Below, one piece after another: positions 24,873 to 32,914 of a stretch of 64,000 nt of DNA. The position numbers and the translations under genes are program-made. Position 1 is the first letter of the stretch. Each line of letters begins with the position of its first letter. Where the stretch lies: the NCBI GenBank assembly GCA_016200085.1, contig JACQFL010000028.1, forward strand, positions 62,001-126,000. The letters run 5' to 3'. The notes under the pieces were generated by a model. The model was not told the origin of the DNA. It did not search any database and saw nothing but the letters and a program-made list of their open reading frames with translations. Source of the DNA: Candidatus Rokuibacteriota bacterium (GTDB lineage: Bacteria > Methylomirabilota > Methylomirabilia > Rokubacteriales > CSP1-6).

Positions 24873-26387
24873 TCACCAGGGATCGATCCCCCGGCGATCC
24901 GCCCGCGGCGTCCGCGCCGCCGGTGCGACGGCCAGAGCGCGCGCGAGGATATCGCGGGTGTCGGCCGGGTCGATGACGTCGTCGAGGCGGAACCGGCCGG
25001 CGAGCGCCCGCGCCGTGTGGTCCTGCCGCAAGCGCTCGGTGTGCGCGCGCCGCACGTCGCGCGGCGCTCCCGTGGCCTCGATCTCGTCGCGGTGCAGGAT
25101 GTTCACGGCGCCCTCCAGCCCCATGCCGCCGAACTCCGCGCCGGGCCAGGCCACCGCGAGCACGGGATCGAAGGGCGGGGAGCCCATCGCGTAATAGCCG
25201 AGGCCGTAGGCCTTCCGCAGCACGACCGTGAGGATGGGTGCGCTCGCGCGCGCGAGAGCGTGGATCACGCGGGCGCTGTGACGGACGAGCGCCGTGGTCT
25301 CCACCTGCGGCCCCACCATGAATCCCGGCGTGTCCACGAGGAAGACCAGGGGCAGGCCGAACGCGTCGCACAGCTGGACGAAGCGCGCGATCTTGTCGGA
25401 CGCGTTCGCGTCGATGGCGCCCGCCATCACCATCGGCTGGCTGGCGACGAGCCCGACGGGCCGGCCGTCGATGCGCGCCAGCGCGGTGACGACGTTGCGA
25501 GCGAACTCCGCGCGCAGCTCCATGGCGCTGTCGGCGTCGGCCAGCGCGGTGATGACCTTGCGCACGTCGTACGCCTGGCGCGCCGCCCCGGGCACCAGCG
25601 TGCGCAGGGCGTCGCGGGGAACCGGCGGATCGACAGGGTGGCCGCGCCCCTCGAAGAAGGCGAGGTACGTGCGGAGCGCGTCCACCGCCCGGGCGTCGTC
25701 CTCGACGAGCAGGTCGACGGCGCCCGCCCGGGCGTGGACCTCGACGGGGCCGATCTGCTCGGGGCTCAGCCGCTCGCCCGTGGCGGACTCCACCAGGGGG
25801 GGCCCGGCCATGCCCATGGTGGCGCGGCGGGTCGCCACCACGAGATCGCAGAGCCCGGCGAGGTTGGCGTGACCGGCAAACGCGGGCCCCACCACCGCGC
25901 AGACGACCGGCACCTGACCGGAGAGGCGGGCGAGCGACACGAAGGTCCGCGCGCTGGTCCCGAAGCCGATGCCCAGCTCCTGGGCGCGCGCGCCGCCGCC
26001 CTCCGAGAAGATCGCCACCGGCCAGGCGCGGGAGGCGGCCAGCGCGAGGATCCGATCGATCTTGAGATGACTCACGTGCCCCTGGCTGGCGCCGAGCACG
26101 GTGTAGTCGTACGACACCACGGCGAGGGGCCGGCCGCGCAGGGTGCCGACGCCGGTCACGATGCCGTCCGCCGGTCCGTCGAGGTCGGGGTGGGCCGGGC
26201 GCGCCAGCAAGCCATATTCGACGAACGATGTCGCGTCGAGGAGCCGGGCGATCCGCTCGCGCGCGGTGAGCGCGCCGCGGCGGTGCTGGCGCTCGACCGC
26301 GTCGGGCCGGCCGGCGTCGAGGAGGCGGGCGCGCTCGTCGCCGAAGGCCTGCGGCGACGGCGGAGGCTCGGAGGGGCTCGACGTCAC
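24873..26387 (-). CDS. Acyl-CoA carboxyltransferase subunit (PccB/MmdA-like)
   Basis: This 504-aa protein has the two-domain crotonase-like carboxyltransferase architecture. N-terminal features are RHRRGALTARERIARLLD-type start, GTLRGRPLAVVSYDYTVLGA and FSEGGGARAQE. The C-terminal domain has PRDALRTLVPG, VFLVDTPGFMVGPQVE, a glycine-rich KAYGLGYYAMG oxyanion segment and WPGAEFGGMGLEGAVNI. It transfers carboxylate from biotin to an acyl-CoA such as propionyl-CoA. The matching biotin carboxylase subunit is not adjacent. Its start is 131 bases from the divergent MBL gene. Confidence 0.9.
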   Translation of the reverse strand: MTSSPSEPPPSPQAFGDERARLLDAGRPDAVERQHRRGALTARERIARLLDATSFVEYGLLARPAHPDLDGPADGIVTGVGTLRGRPLAVVSYDYTVLGASQGHVSHLKIDRILALAASRAWPVAIFSEGGGARAQELGIGFGTSARTFVSLARLSGQVPVVCAVVGPAFAGHANLAGLCDLVVATRRATMGMAGPPLVESATGERLSPEQIGPVEVHARAGAVDLLVEDDARAVDALRTYLAFFEGRGHPVDPPVPRDALRTLVPGAARQAYDVRKVITALADADSAMELRAEFARNVVTALARIDGRPVGLVASQPMVMAGAIDANASDKIARFVQLCDAFGLPLVFLVDTPGFMVGPQVETTALVRHSARVIHALARASAPILTVVLRKAYGLGYYAMGSPPFDPVLAVAWPGAEFGGMGLEGAVNILHRDEIEATGAPRDVRRAHTERLRQDHTARALAGRFRLDDVIDPADTRDILARALAVAPAARTPRADRRGIDPW

Positions 26388-26518
26388 GCCACCTTGTAGC
26401 CGTCCGGCGACGGCCCCGTCAAGGGCGCCGGCTCCTCGCCGGCCCGCGTGTTGACCGTCCCCGGAGCACGCCGTAGAGTCACGGCGCGGCCGACGATCGG
26501 CGGCGTGGGGAGGACGTG

Positions 26519-27523
26519 ATGGGTGGGGACTGCTGCGCTCAGGAGGGCCACGGGGCCGGGGACGCCCGCTTCGACATCAAGAAGGTCGCCGAGGGCGTGC
26601 ACCTGGCCTTCGCGGCGCCGGCCTACAAGGTGAACTCCAACACCGCGATCATCGAGAGCGACGACGGCGTGGTCATCGTGGACACGCACTCCAAGCCCTC
26701 GGCCGCGCGCGTCATCGTCGACCGCCTGCGGGAGCTGACCCCGAAGCCCGTACGGTATGTCATCAACACGCACTTCCACTGGGACCACTGGCACGGCAAC
26801 GAGGTCTACCCGGCGGCGTATCCGGGCGCCGAGATCGTGACCAACCAGATCACGCGCGAGGCCATGCTCCGGAAGGGGCTCAAGCGCATCCAGGATCACG
26901 TCCGCCAGGTCCCGGCCGAGATCGCGACGCTCGAGGCCGACCTCGCGGCGGCCACCGGCGCCGGGCAGCGCGCGAAGCTCGAGCACGATCTGCGCATGGC
27001 TCGGTCCTATCTCGCCGAGGTCAAGGGTCTCAAGCCGGCGCTGCCGACGATCGCCTTCGAGCAGACCATGAAGATCTACCGGCGCGACCGCGAGATCCAC
27101 CTGCTCCACCTGGGCCGCGCCCACACCGAGGGCGACGTGTTCGTCCATCTGCCGCGCGAGAAGGTGGTCATCACCGGGGATGCCCTCATCGGCTGGACGC
27201 CGTACATGGGCGACGGCTATCCGGAGGAGTGGGTCGGCACGCTCGATCGCCTGGCGCAGCTCGATTTCACCCACATCATCATGGGGCACGGGGACGTGGT
27301 GGGACGGGAATGGCTCGCCACCTTCCGCGGCTACGTCCACGATCTTGTCGAGGCCGTGCGTCGGGAGGCGGCGACCGGGGCCCCGCTCGACGAGGTCAAG
27401 CAGCGCGTGCCGGCCGCCCTGGCGCCCGCCTACGAGAAACCCTTCTCACGCTACGGGGATTACCGGCCCTGGCGGCAGCAGATCCTCGGCAACATCGAGC
27501 GGACGTTCGCGCAGGTCGGCTGA
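26519..27523 (+). CDS. MBL-fold metallo-hydrolase
   Basis: A metallo-beta-lactamase-fold hydrolase of about 334 aa. The zinc-binding motif is INTHFHWDHWHGN, with a further ligand in HLGRAHTEGDVFVHLP and GDALIGW, and a last histidine in IIMGHGDVVG. An amphipathic insertion (about residues 130-170) interrupts the core. This group includes SoxH-like and quinoprotein-relay hydrolases; the substrate is unknown. GTG at 26516 and ATG at 26519 are adjacent; GGGGAGGAC upstream favours either. It is divergent from the carboxyltransferase. Confidence 0.85.
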   Translation: MGGDCCAQEGHGAGDARFDIKKVAEGVHLAFAAPAYKVNSNTAIIESDDGVVIVDTHSKPSAARVIVDRLRELTPKPVRYVINTHFHWDHWHGNEVYPAAYPGAEIVTNQITREAMLRKGLKRIQDHVRQVPAEIATLEADLAAATGAGQRAKLEHDLRMARSYLAEVKGLKPALPTIAFEQTMKIYRRDREIHLLHLGRAHTEGDVFVHLPREKVVITGDALIGWTPYMGDGYPEEWVGTLDRLAQLDFTHIIMGHGDVVGREWLATFRGYVHDLVEAVRREAATGAPLDEVKQRVPAALAPAYEKPFSRYGDYRPWRQQILGNIERTFAQVG

Positions 27524-27582
27524 GGCGGTGAGCAGCGCGCCGCCCGGGGGTGCGGTGTCTCCCCGGGCGGCGGGATCGGGCG

Positions 27583-28167
27583 CTACTTGTAGGGGCCCGG
27601 GGGCGGCGGAGGCGGCAGCCCTGGCGGCGGCAGCGGCATGTCCGGCGGAGGCGGCGGCGCGTTGCCGGGCGGCGGCGGGGGTGGTGGCGGCGGCGGCGCG
27701 CTGGACGAATACGCCGCGGGACGCGAGCCCCGCGCCACGGGGATCTGGTTGCCCTTGGCGTACATGCACTGCATGTAGGCGCTGTCGTAGCGCCGCTGGA
27801 CCGCGACGTACGACGTCTGGGCGTTGCTCGCGCCCACGGCGGTTCCGAACACCAGGCCGGTACCTCCGCCGATGGCCGCGCCAAGCCCCGGGTTGTGGGC
27901 GATGGCGCCCAGCGCCGCACCCGCGGCGGCTCCCAGGAGCGTGCCGATCGCTGCCCCTCCCACCGCGCTGTCGGTAGCGGCCTTGCCAGGGGTCGTGCCG
28001 GTCTGCTGTGCGGCGAACTGACGACACGCCGCGTCGTCGAACTGGAACTGCTCGAACGCCTTGCCGTTGCCGGGCAGCACCATCACGCTCGGGCCCTTCG
28101 GCACGGTCGCGCACGCCGTCACCGCAAGGCCGATCACCAGCGGGATGACCACCGACTTGAGGCGCAT
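27583..28167 (-). CDS. Glycine-zipper lipoprotein with proline-rich tail
   Basis: The lipobox AVTAC places the mature Cys near residue 19. Residues 70-115 form a glycine-zipper pair of hydrophobic helices (AVGGAAIGTLLGAAAGAALG, GAAIGGGTGLVFGTAVGA), as in YMGG/Slp-type outer-membrane-associated lipoproteins. A short motif YDSAYMQCMYAKGNQIP follows, a common end of this family. The last 40 residues are almost entirely proline. GTG and ATG are adjacent at the start with AAGGGGAT upstream. Probable role: envelope integrity. It is followed upstream by another exported small protein on the same strand. Confidence 0.75.
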   Translation of the reverse strand: MRLKSVVIPLVIGLAVTACATVPKGPSVMVLPGNGKAFEQFQFDDAACRQFAAQQTGTTPGKAATDSAVGGAAIGTLLGAAAGAALGAIAHNPGLGAAIGGGTGLVFGTAVGASNAQTSYVAVQRRYDSAYMQCMYAKGNQIPVARGSRPAAYSSSAPPPPPPPPPPGNAPPPPPDMPLPPPGLPPPPPPGPYK

Positions 28168-28198
28168 CACGCGATCCCCTTCCCTGGCTTCCCGATGG

Positions 28199-28603
28199 CT
28201 ATGGCCGCGGGGGAACCTTGATCCACGGCTCGGGGCAGCTCGGGACCGACGGGTAGTAGCCGCTGGCGCTCTGACAGAAGTACCAGAACATCTGCGCGGC
28301 CGCCGGCGGTGCGGGCAGCGGGGGCGCAGGGGCCGGCTGCTGCACGTACACCGGAGGCTCCTGGATGACCACGGGCGGCGGCGTATAGACGGGGGCGTAG
28401 ACGTACGGCGGCGGGTAGTACCAGTAGGGGTACGCGTAAGGGTACGGGTAGGGGTACGGATACGGCCCCCACCAACCCGGCCCGACCCCGATGAAGACGC
28501 GCGCCGCGGGCCGTCCGTGCCAGCGCGATGAGGCCTCGCCGTGCGGCGCCAGGGTGAGAAGCAGTGCGAGCGCGACGACGACGACCGCCACTGTTTTTCT
28601 CAT
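28199..28603 (-). CDS. Exported tyrosine/proline-rich protein (134 aa)
   Basis: The ATG at 28603 with GTGAGGTG upstream gives a signal peptide (TVAVVVVALALLLTLAPHGEAS) and a mature chain with a PYPYPYPYPYAYPYWYYPPP low-complexity run and a PAPAPPLPAP segment. A compact C-terminal motif, MFWYFCQSASGYYPSVPSC-PEPWIKVPP, is recurrent at the ends of small exported proteobacterial proteins and probably carries a disulfide. The function is unknown; an envelope location is expected. The long GC-rich repeat in DNA is coding low complexity, not a repeat element. Confidence 0.65.
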   Translation of the reverse strand: MRKTVAVVVVALALLLTLAPHGEASSRWHGRPAARVFIGVGPGWWGPYPYPYPYPYAYPYWYYPPPYVYAPVYTPPPVVIQEPPVYVQQPAPAPPLPAPPAAAQMFWYFCQSASGYYPSVPSCPEPWIKVPPRP

Positions 28604-28649
28604 GCGCCACCTCACGTTCCCTACGACGGGCTTCTCCGCGAGTGTATTC

Positions 28650-28678
28650 ATTATAACGCTGGCGCCTGTCAGGGCCAA
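28650..28678 (-). promoter_or_regulatory. Sigma-70-like promoter for the exported protein gene
   Basis: On the minus strand TTGGCC (28678-28673) and a consensus TATAAT (28655-28650) are separated by 17 bases, 46 bases before the ATG at 28603. In DNA this rich in GC a perfect -10 at ideal spacing is notable. Confidence 0.5.
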
Positions 28679-28713
28679 CTGGCCCGTGACCCGGACGGTT
28701 CCGGGCGTTGGCA

Positions 28714-28719
28714 TATAAT
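28714..28719 (+). promoter_or_regulatory. -10 box TATAAT for panE-like gene
   Basis: A consensus TATAAT lies 21 bases before the ATG at 28741 and opposite the divergent minus-strand promoter. No convincing -35 was found at 16-18 bases; an AGGAGG ribosome site sits between the box and the ATG. Confidence 0.45.
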
Positions 28720-28740
28720 GGCGGCCGACAGGAGGCAGGC

Positions 28741-29796
28741 ATGACAGCGAAGAAAGTCCTGTTCGTCGGCGCCGGGGCCATCGGCAGCTACCTGGGCTCG
28801 TTCCTGTGCCGGGCCGGCCACGACGTGACGCTCGTCGACCCGTGGGCCGAGCAGGTCGAGGCGATCCGGCAGCGCGGCATCTCCGTGACCGGGCCGCACG
28901 ATCCCTTCGAGGCGCGTCCCGCCGCGGTGCACCTGCACGAGGCCGCGCGCCTGCCGCGCGATTTCGAGATCGCCTTCGTCGCGATGAAGGTCTACGACAC
29001 CGCGTGGGCCACGCAGCTCGCGCTGCGGCACCTCCGCCCCGACGGCTACGTGGTGGCGTCCGAGAACTGCTGGCCCGATCCCATCGTCGCCGCGATCGCG
29101 GGGCCCGCGCGCTCCGTCGGCCTCGTGATGTCGAAGATCGGGGTCGCGCTCTGGAAGTCCGGCCAGGTCGAGCGCGGCATGGAGAAGGGGGGCAACCGGG
29201 GCCACGACGTGTTCCGCGCCGGCGAGCACGACGGGCGGATCACGCCCCGCACCGAGGCGCTCGCCGCGATGCTCTCGGTGATCGACGGCGCGCTGGCCAC
29301 CGACAACCTGTGGGGCGAGCGATGGTGCAAGCTCTGCGCGAACGCCATGGGCAACCCGGTCCAGGCGATGTCGGGTCTCGGCTCGCTCGAGATCGCCTCC
29401 AGCGAGGCCGGGCGCGCGATCACCATCCATCTCGCGGCGGAGGCCGCGCGCGTGGGGCTCGCGCAGGGCTACAAGATTCCCAAGTTCAACGGCGCGCCCG
29501 CCGAGCAGTGGGCCGACGCCGGCCGTCGGGAGACGCGGGAGGCGCTCGATCGCATGCTCACGCCGACGTCCAGCGACCGGCGTAACTGGCGCGCGTCGAT
29601 GGCCCAGGACGTCACCAAGGGGCGCCCGACGGAGATCGATCACATGAACGGGTACGTCGTGGCCAAGGGACGGGAGCACGGCGTGCCGACGCCGGTGTCC
29701 AGCGTCGTGGTCGACGTCATCCACGAGGTGGAGCAGGGCACTCGTAAGCCCGCGCCGCAGAACATCGAGCACGTCCTGCGACAGGCGGGAGTCTAG
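28741..29796 (+). CDS. Ketopantoate reductase family protein (PanE/ApbA-like)
   Basis: The ATG at 28741 follows AGGAGG; the track start is upstream of the promoter. The Rossmann fingerprint VGAGAIGSYLGSFLCRAGHD is followed by LVDPWAEQVEAIRQRGISV and the catalytic-domain segment KLCANAMGNPVQAMSGLGSL. The C-terminus WRASMAQDVTKGRPTEIDHM NGYVV is the typical PanE substrate-domain motif. It reduces 2-oxo acids such as ketopantoate with NADPH. At 351 aa it is longer than E. coli PanE (303), like the paralogues found in degradative clusters; it is followed 11 bases later by an amidohydrolase. Confidence 0.85.
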   Translation: MTAKKVLFVGAGAIGSYLGSFLCRAGHDVTLVDPWAEQVEAIRQRGISVTGPHDPFEARPAAVHLHEAARLPRDFEIAFVAMKVYDTAWATQLALRHLRPDGYVVASENCWPDPIVAAIAGPARSVGLVMSKIGVALWKSGQVERGMEKGGNRGHDVFRAGEHDGRITPRTEALAAMLSVIDGALATDNLWGERWCKLCANAMGNPVQAMSGLGSLEIASSEAGRAITIHLAAEAARVGLAQGYKIPKFNGAPAEQWADAGRRETREALDRMLTPTSSDRRNWRASMAQDVTKGRPTEIDHMNGYVVAKGREHGVPTPVSSVVVDVIHEVEQGTRKPAPQNIEHVLRQAGV

Positions 29797-29807
29797 GAGG
29801 CGCGCGC

Positions 29808-30947
29808 ATGAAGTACACGAGGATCTCGGCCGACTGCCACATCGACATGCCCTGGATGCCGCCGGACCTGTTCACGTCCAACGCCACGCCGGCGATGAAG
29901 GATCGGATGCCCTTCGTCACCGACGGTCTCGACGGGCCGTACTGGACGTCCAGGAAGGGGGGCTCCTTCGGGCTGCTCAACGGCGTGGGGCCGGCCGGCC
30001 AGAAGTACATCCCCGGCCAGCACCATCGCGTGGACGTGATGGCGGCGACCGGGCTCTACGAGGACGGCAAGAAGGGGATCCAGCGCGTCTCGAACCCGCA
30101 CCTGCGCATCAAGGACATGGACCGTGACGGCGTCCAGGCCGAGGTCCTCTTCGGCATCCTCGGCGCGGCCACGCGCCTCGACGACCACGAGGCCGCCAAC
30201 GAGATGTTCCGGATCTACAACGACTGGCTCGTGGACTTCTGCAAGCCCTACCCCGGGCGGTACATCGGCCTGGCCTGCCTGCCCTATGGCGACATCGAGG
30301 CGGCCGTGAAAGAGGTCTACCGCGTGGCCGCCCTCGGACTTCGCGGGCTCGAGCTGTCGTGCTCGTGGGACATGGAGCCGATGTGGCATCCCGTCTGGGA
30401 GCCGCTGTGGAAGGCCGTCCACGACGTGAGCCTCCCGCTGCACTTCCACACGTTTCCGACCCTGCCCCCGGGCGTGTTCGAGAAGCAGCAGGGCCTCACC
30501 CGCCGCGCGGCGTTCTTCACCGTCGTCTCGCACTTCCAGCTCAACCTCGCCGCCATCCTGGCCGGCATCATCGGCGCCGCGGTCCTCGAGCGCTACCCGA
30601 ACGTGCGCATCTCCTTCGGCGAGAGCGGCATCGGCTGGATCCCGTACGTCCTCGACCGGATGGACTACGAGTGGGAGGACCGCTTCCGCGACCTCGGTCT
30701 CTCGATGCGGCCCAGTGATTACTGGAAGCGCCAGTGCAAGGGAACGTTCCAGTTCGACCGCATCGGCGCCAAGCTCCTCGACGACATGGGCGTCGAGACG
30801 GCGATGTGGGGCTCGGACTACCCGCACGGCGACGGCGTGTGGCCGGAGTCGGAGAAGTGGATCGCCGACCAGTTCGGCCACCTGCCCGCCGGCGTGGTCC
30901 ACAAGATCACGTGCGAGAACGCCGGCAAGTTCTACGGATTGATGTAA
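29808..30947 (+). CDS. Amidohydrolase family 2 protein (ACMSD-like)
   Basis: AGGAGG precedes the ATG. The protein begins with SADCHIDMPWMPPDLF, the metal-site strand of amidohydrolase_2 enzymes (here D-x-H rather than H-x-H). It continues with RDGVQAEVLFGILGAATRL, the metal-binding LPLHFHTFPTLPPG, YPNVRISFGESGIGWIPYVLD and the active-site aspartate in MWGSDYPHGDGVWPES. Members decarboxylate or hydrolyse aromatic-ring-derived acids. It sits 11 bases after the PanE-like gene, so the two probably act on the same compound. The exact reaction is unknown. Confidence 0.88.
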   Translation: MKYTRISADCHIDMPWMPPDLFTSNATPAMKDRMPFVTDGLDGPYWTSRKGGSFGLLNGVGPAGQKYIPGQHHRVDVMAATGLYEDGKKGIQRVSNPHLRIKDMDRDGVQAEVLFGILGAATRLDDHEAANEMFRIYNDWLVDFCKPYPGRYIGLACLPYGDIEAAVKEVYRVAALGLRGLELSCSWDMEPMWHPVWEPLWKAVHDVSLPLHFHTFPTLPPGVFEKQQGLTRRAAFFTVVSHFQLNLAAILAGIIGAAVLERYPNVRISFGESGIGWIPYVLDRMDYEWEDRFRDLGLSMRPSDYWKRQCKGTFQFDRIGAKLLDDMGVETAMWGSDYPHGDGVWPESEKWIADQFGHLPAGVVHKITCENAGKFYGLM

Positions 30948-31048
30948 TCGGGGGGAGCGAGCGCCGCTGATTCATCGCGATCCGGGGGGAGCGATGACGC
31001 CGCTGATTCACTGAACATCGAGAGGGGAGCGACGCCGCTCCCCCCGAT
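30947..31048. repeat. Nested direct and inverted repeats at a convergent gene junction
   Basis: A perfect 13-bp inverted repeat (ATCGGGGGGAGCG, 30947-30959, and its complement at 31036-31048) frames the region, starting at the last base of the amidohydrolase stop. Inside are two near-identical direct repeats of about 27 bp containing GGGGGGAGCGA and CGCCGCTGATTCA, and a third partial unit that forms hairpin GGGGAGCG-ACGC-CGCTCCCC (31024-31043). It probably acts as a bidirectional terminator with the purN gene on the other side. Confidence 0.6.
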
Positions 31049-31103
31049 GGCCTCCACCGGGTCCGCGGTGGCTTTCACGCGTGAGAAACGGGTTGCGCTG
31101 GCA

Positions 31104-31131
31104 AAGCCGGCGCGCGAACCTCGGCCGGCTT
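31104..31131 (-). terminator. Hairpin AAGCCGGC/GCCGGCTT downstream of purN
   Basis: An 8-bp perfect stem with a 12-base loop lies 27 bases after the purN stop on the minus strand. It lacks a long T tract. Confidence 0.4.
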
Positions 31132-31157
31132 CGCGCGGCGGCTCTTGACGATTCTCC

Positions 31158-31751
31158 TTACGGGAGCCGCAGATCTCCGGACACGACGCGCGCGAGGGTC
31201 TCGACGAGGAAGGTGTGCTCGCGGGCGAGGACGCGGGTGGCGAGTGACGCCGCGGTGTCCCCGCCGAGCACGGGCACGCGGCACTGGGCGAGGATGGGGC
31301 CGTGGTCGTATTCCTCGTCGACGACGTGGATGCTCACGCCGGTCTCGCGCTCGCCCGCCGCCAGCACTGCCTCGTGGACCCGGGCGCCGTACATCCCCTG
31401 CCCGCCGAACCGTGGCAGCAGAGCGGGATGGATGTTGAGGACCCGCCCGCGGTAGCGAGCGAGCGTCCGGGGCCCGAGCTTCTTCATGTAGCCCGCGAGG
31501 ATCACCATCTCGGCGCCGGCCGCGACGAGCGCGTCGCGGATGGCCTTGTCGAGGCGGTCGGCGTCCGGATGGGTCGCGGCGCTGAGGTGATGGACCGCGA
31601 GGCCCGCGCGCCGCGCCCGCTCGAGGGCCTCGGCCTCGCGGTTGTTGCTGATCATCACGCACGCCGTCGCGCGCAGGCGGCCCTCACGGCAGGCGTCGAG
31701 CACCGCCTGCATGTTGGTGCCGGTGTGGGAGGCGAGGAAGCCGAGCCTCAC
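31158..31751 (-). CDS. purN: Phosphoribosylglycinamide formyltransferase
   Basis: This 197-aa protein is PurN, which transfers formyl from 10-formyl-THF to GAR in purine synthesis. It has the N-terminal FLASHTGTNMQAVLDACREG (phosphate-binding loop), ISNNREAEALERARRAGL, the folate/active-site motif RVLNIHPALLPRFGG with catalytic Asn and His, and TGVSIHVVDEEYDHGPILAQ with catalytic Asp. The usual start GRGSNLQA is replaced by SHTGTNMQA, as in a PurN-like subgroup. The upstream 2-hydroxyacid dehydrogenase ends nine bases away on the same strand. No purM partner is nearby. Confidence 0.9.
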   Translation of the reverse strand: MRLGFLASHTGTNMQAVLDACREGRLRATACVMISNNREAEALERARRAGLAVHHLSAATHPDADRLDKAIRDALVAAGAEMVILAGYMKKLGPRTLARYRGRVLNIHPALLPRFGGQGMYGARVHEAVLAAGERETGVSIHVVDEEYDHGPILAQCRVPVLGGDTAASLATRVLAREHTFLVETLARVVSGDLRLP

Positions 31752-31760
31752 GCGTCCGCG

Positions 31761-32834
31761 CTATCGGTTCGGCCCCCGCCCCATCGGGTACGGCTGCCAG
31801 CGGATGAGGCTGGTCTTCGGGAGCACGCCGGGGTTCACGGCAGAGCGCGGCCACTTGCCCTGCAGCACGGTGGCGATCTCCCGTCCGAGGCGGCGCCGGG
31901 TTTCCGGCGCCATGCGCGCGGTCGCGGACGCGATGTGAGGCGTGACGATGACGTTGGGCATCTGCAGTAGCGGGTTCTTGGTGTCCACCGGCTCCTGCTC
32001 GAAGACGTCCAGCGCCGCGCCGGCGATCCAGCCCTCGTCGAGGGCCTTGATGAGCGCCGCCTCATCGACCGCCGGGCCCCGGCCGTTGTTGACGAAGATG
32101 GCGGTCCGCTTCATGGCCTCGAACTCGCGCAGCCCCATCAGGTGGTGGGTCTCCGCGTTGAGCGGGGCGTGCATCGAGAGGAAGTCGGCCCGCCGGCAGA
32201 GATCGAGCAGGCTCGTCACCGGCTCGACGCCCACCGCCGTCATCTCGAGCTCCCCCAGGTCGGGGTCGTAGGCGATCACCCGGAGGCCGAAGGCGTGGCA
32301 GCGGCGCGCCACGGCCTTGGCGACGTTGCCGAACGAGATCAGGCCGATGGTCTGGCCGAAGAGCCGGGGGATGTCCTTGAAGTACGCCCGGCCCTCCGTC
32401 CACCGCCCTTCGACCGTCAGCTGGTGCATCAGGCGCAGGCGTCGATGGGCGGCGAGGAACATCGCCATCGTGTGGTCGGCCACCTCGTCGATGAACACGT
32501 CGGGCACGTTCGTCACCACGATGCCGGCCTCGGTGGCGGCGTCGACGTCCACGGTGTCGGCGCCCACGCTGCCGAGACCGATAACCCGGCACCGCGTGAG
32601 GCCCTTGATGATCGTCGCGGTGATCCGGCGGTTGCGCGCGATCACGGCGTCCGCATCCTTCGCGGCCGCGATGAACTCCTCCTCGCTCTTCGCCGGGACC
32701 TCGACGACCTCGGCACCGATGGGATCGAGCGCCTCGCGCTCGATCGCGTAGGCGGAGTCCGCGAGATCGTAGGTGATCCCGCCGGCGGGCTTCTGCACGA
32801 CGACCTTGAACCGCGGAGGCTTGCTCTCGGCCAT
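31761..32834 (-). CDS. D-isomer-specific 2-hydroxyacid dehydrogenase (CtBP-like)
   Basis: The 357-aa protein has the catalytic residues of the D-2-hydroxyacid dehydrogenases: Arg in SMHAPLNAETHHLMG-adjacent FVNNGRGPAVDEAALI, Glu in DVFEQEPV and His in VTPHIASATA. The NAD-binding domain includes LFGQTIGLISFGNVAKAVAR, where the usual GxGxxG is SFGNVA. It oxidises or reduces 2-hydroxy/2-oxo acids; the substrate (glyoxylate, phosphoglycerate or other) is unknown. GAGAGGAGAGAGGG precedes the ATG. Confidence 0.88.
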   Translation of the reverse strand: MAESKPPRFKVVVQKPAGGITYDLADSAYAIEREALDPIGAEVVEVPAKSEEEFIAAAKDADAVIARNRRITATIIKGLTRCRVIGLGSVGADTVDVDAATEAGIVVTNVPDVFIDEVADHTMAMFLAAHRRLRLMHQLTVEGRWTEGRAYFKDIPRLFGQTIGLISFGNVAKAVARRCHAFGLRVIAYDPDLGELEMTAVGVEPVTSLLDLCRRADFLSMHAPLNAETHHLMGLREFEAMKRTAIFVNNGRGPAVDEAALIKALDEGWIAGAALDVFEQEPVDTKNPLLQMPNVIVTPHIASATARMAPETRRRLGREIATVLQGKWPRSAVNPGVLPKTSLIRWQPYPMGRGPNR

Positions 32835-32914
32835 CCCTCTCTCCTCTCGACGTCCGACGTCGGCGTCCTTTTGTACACGAACCGCCGGCCGCCGTCGAGG
32901 AGGGGGAAGGCGGG

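Noticed and set aside
28380-28460. Tandem GTAGGGGTAC-type repeat resembling a CRISPR or satellite
   Set aside because: It is the coding sequence for a PYPYPYPY low-complexity run in an exported protein.
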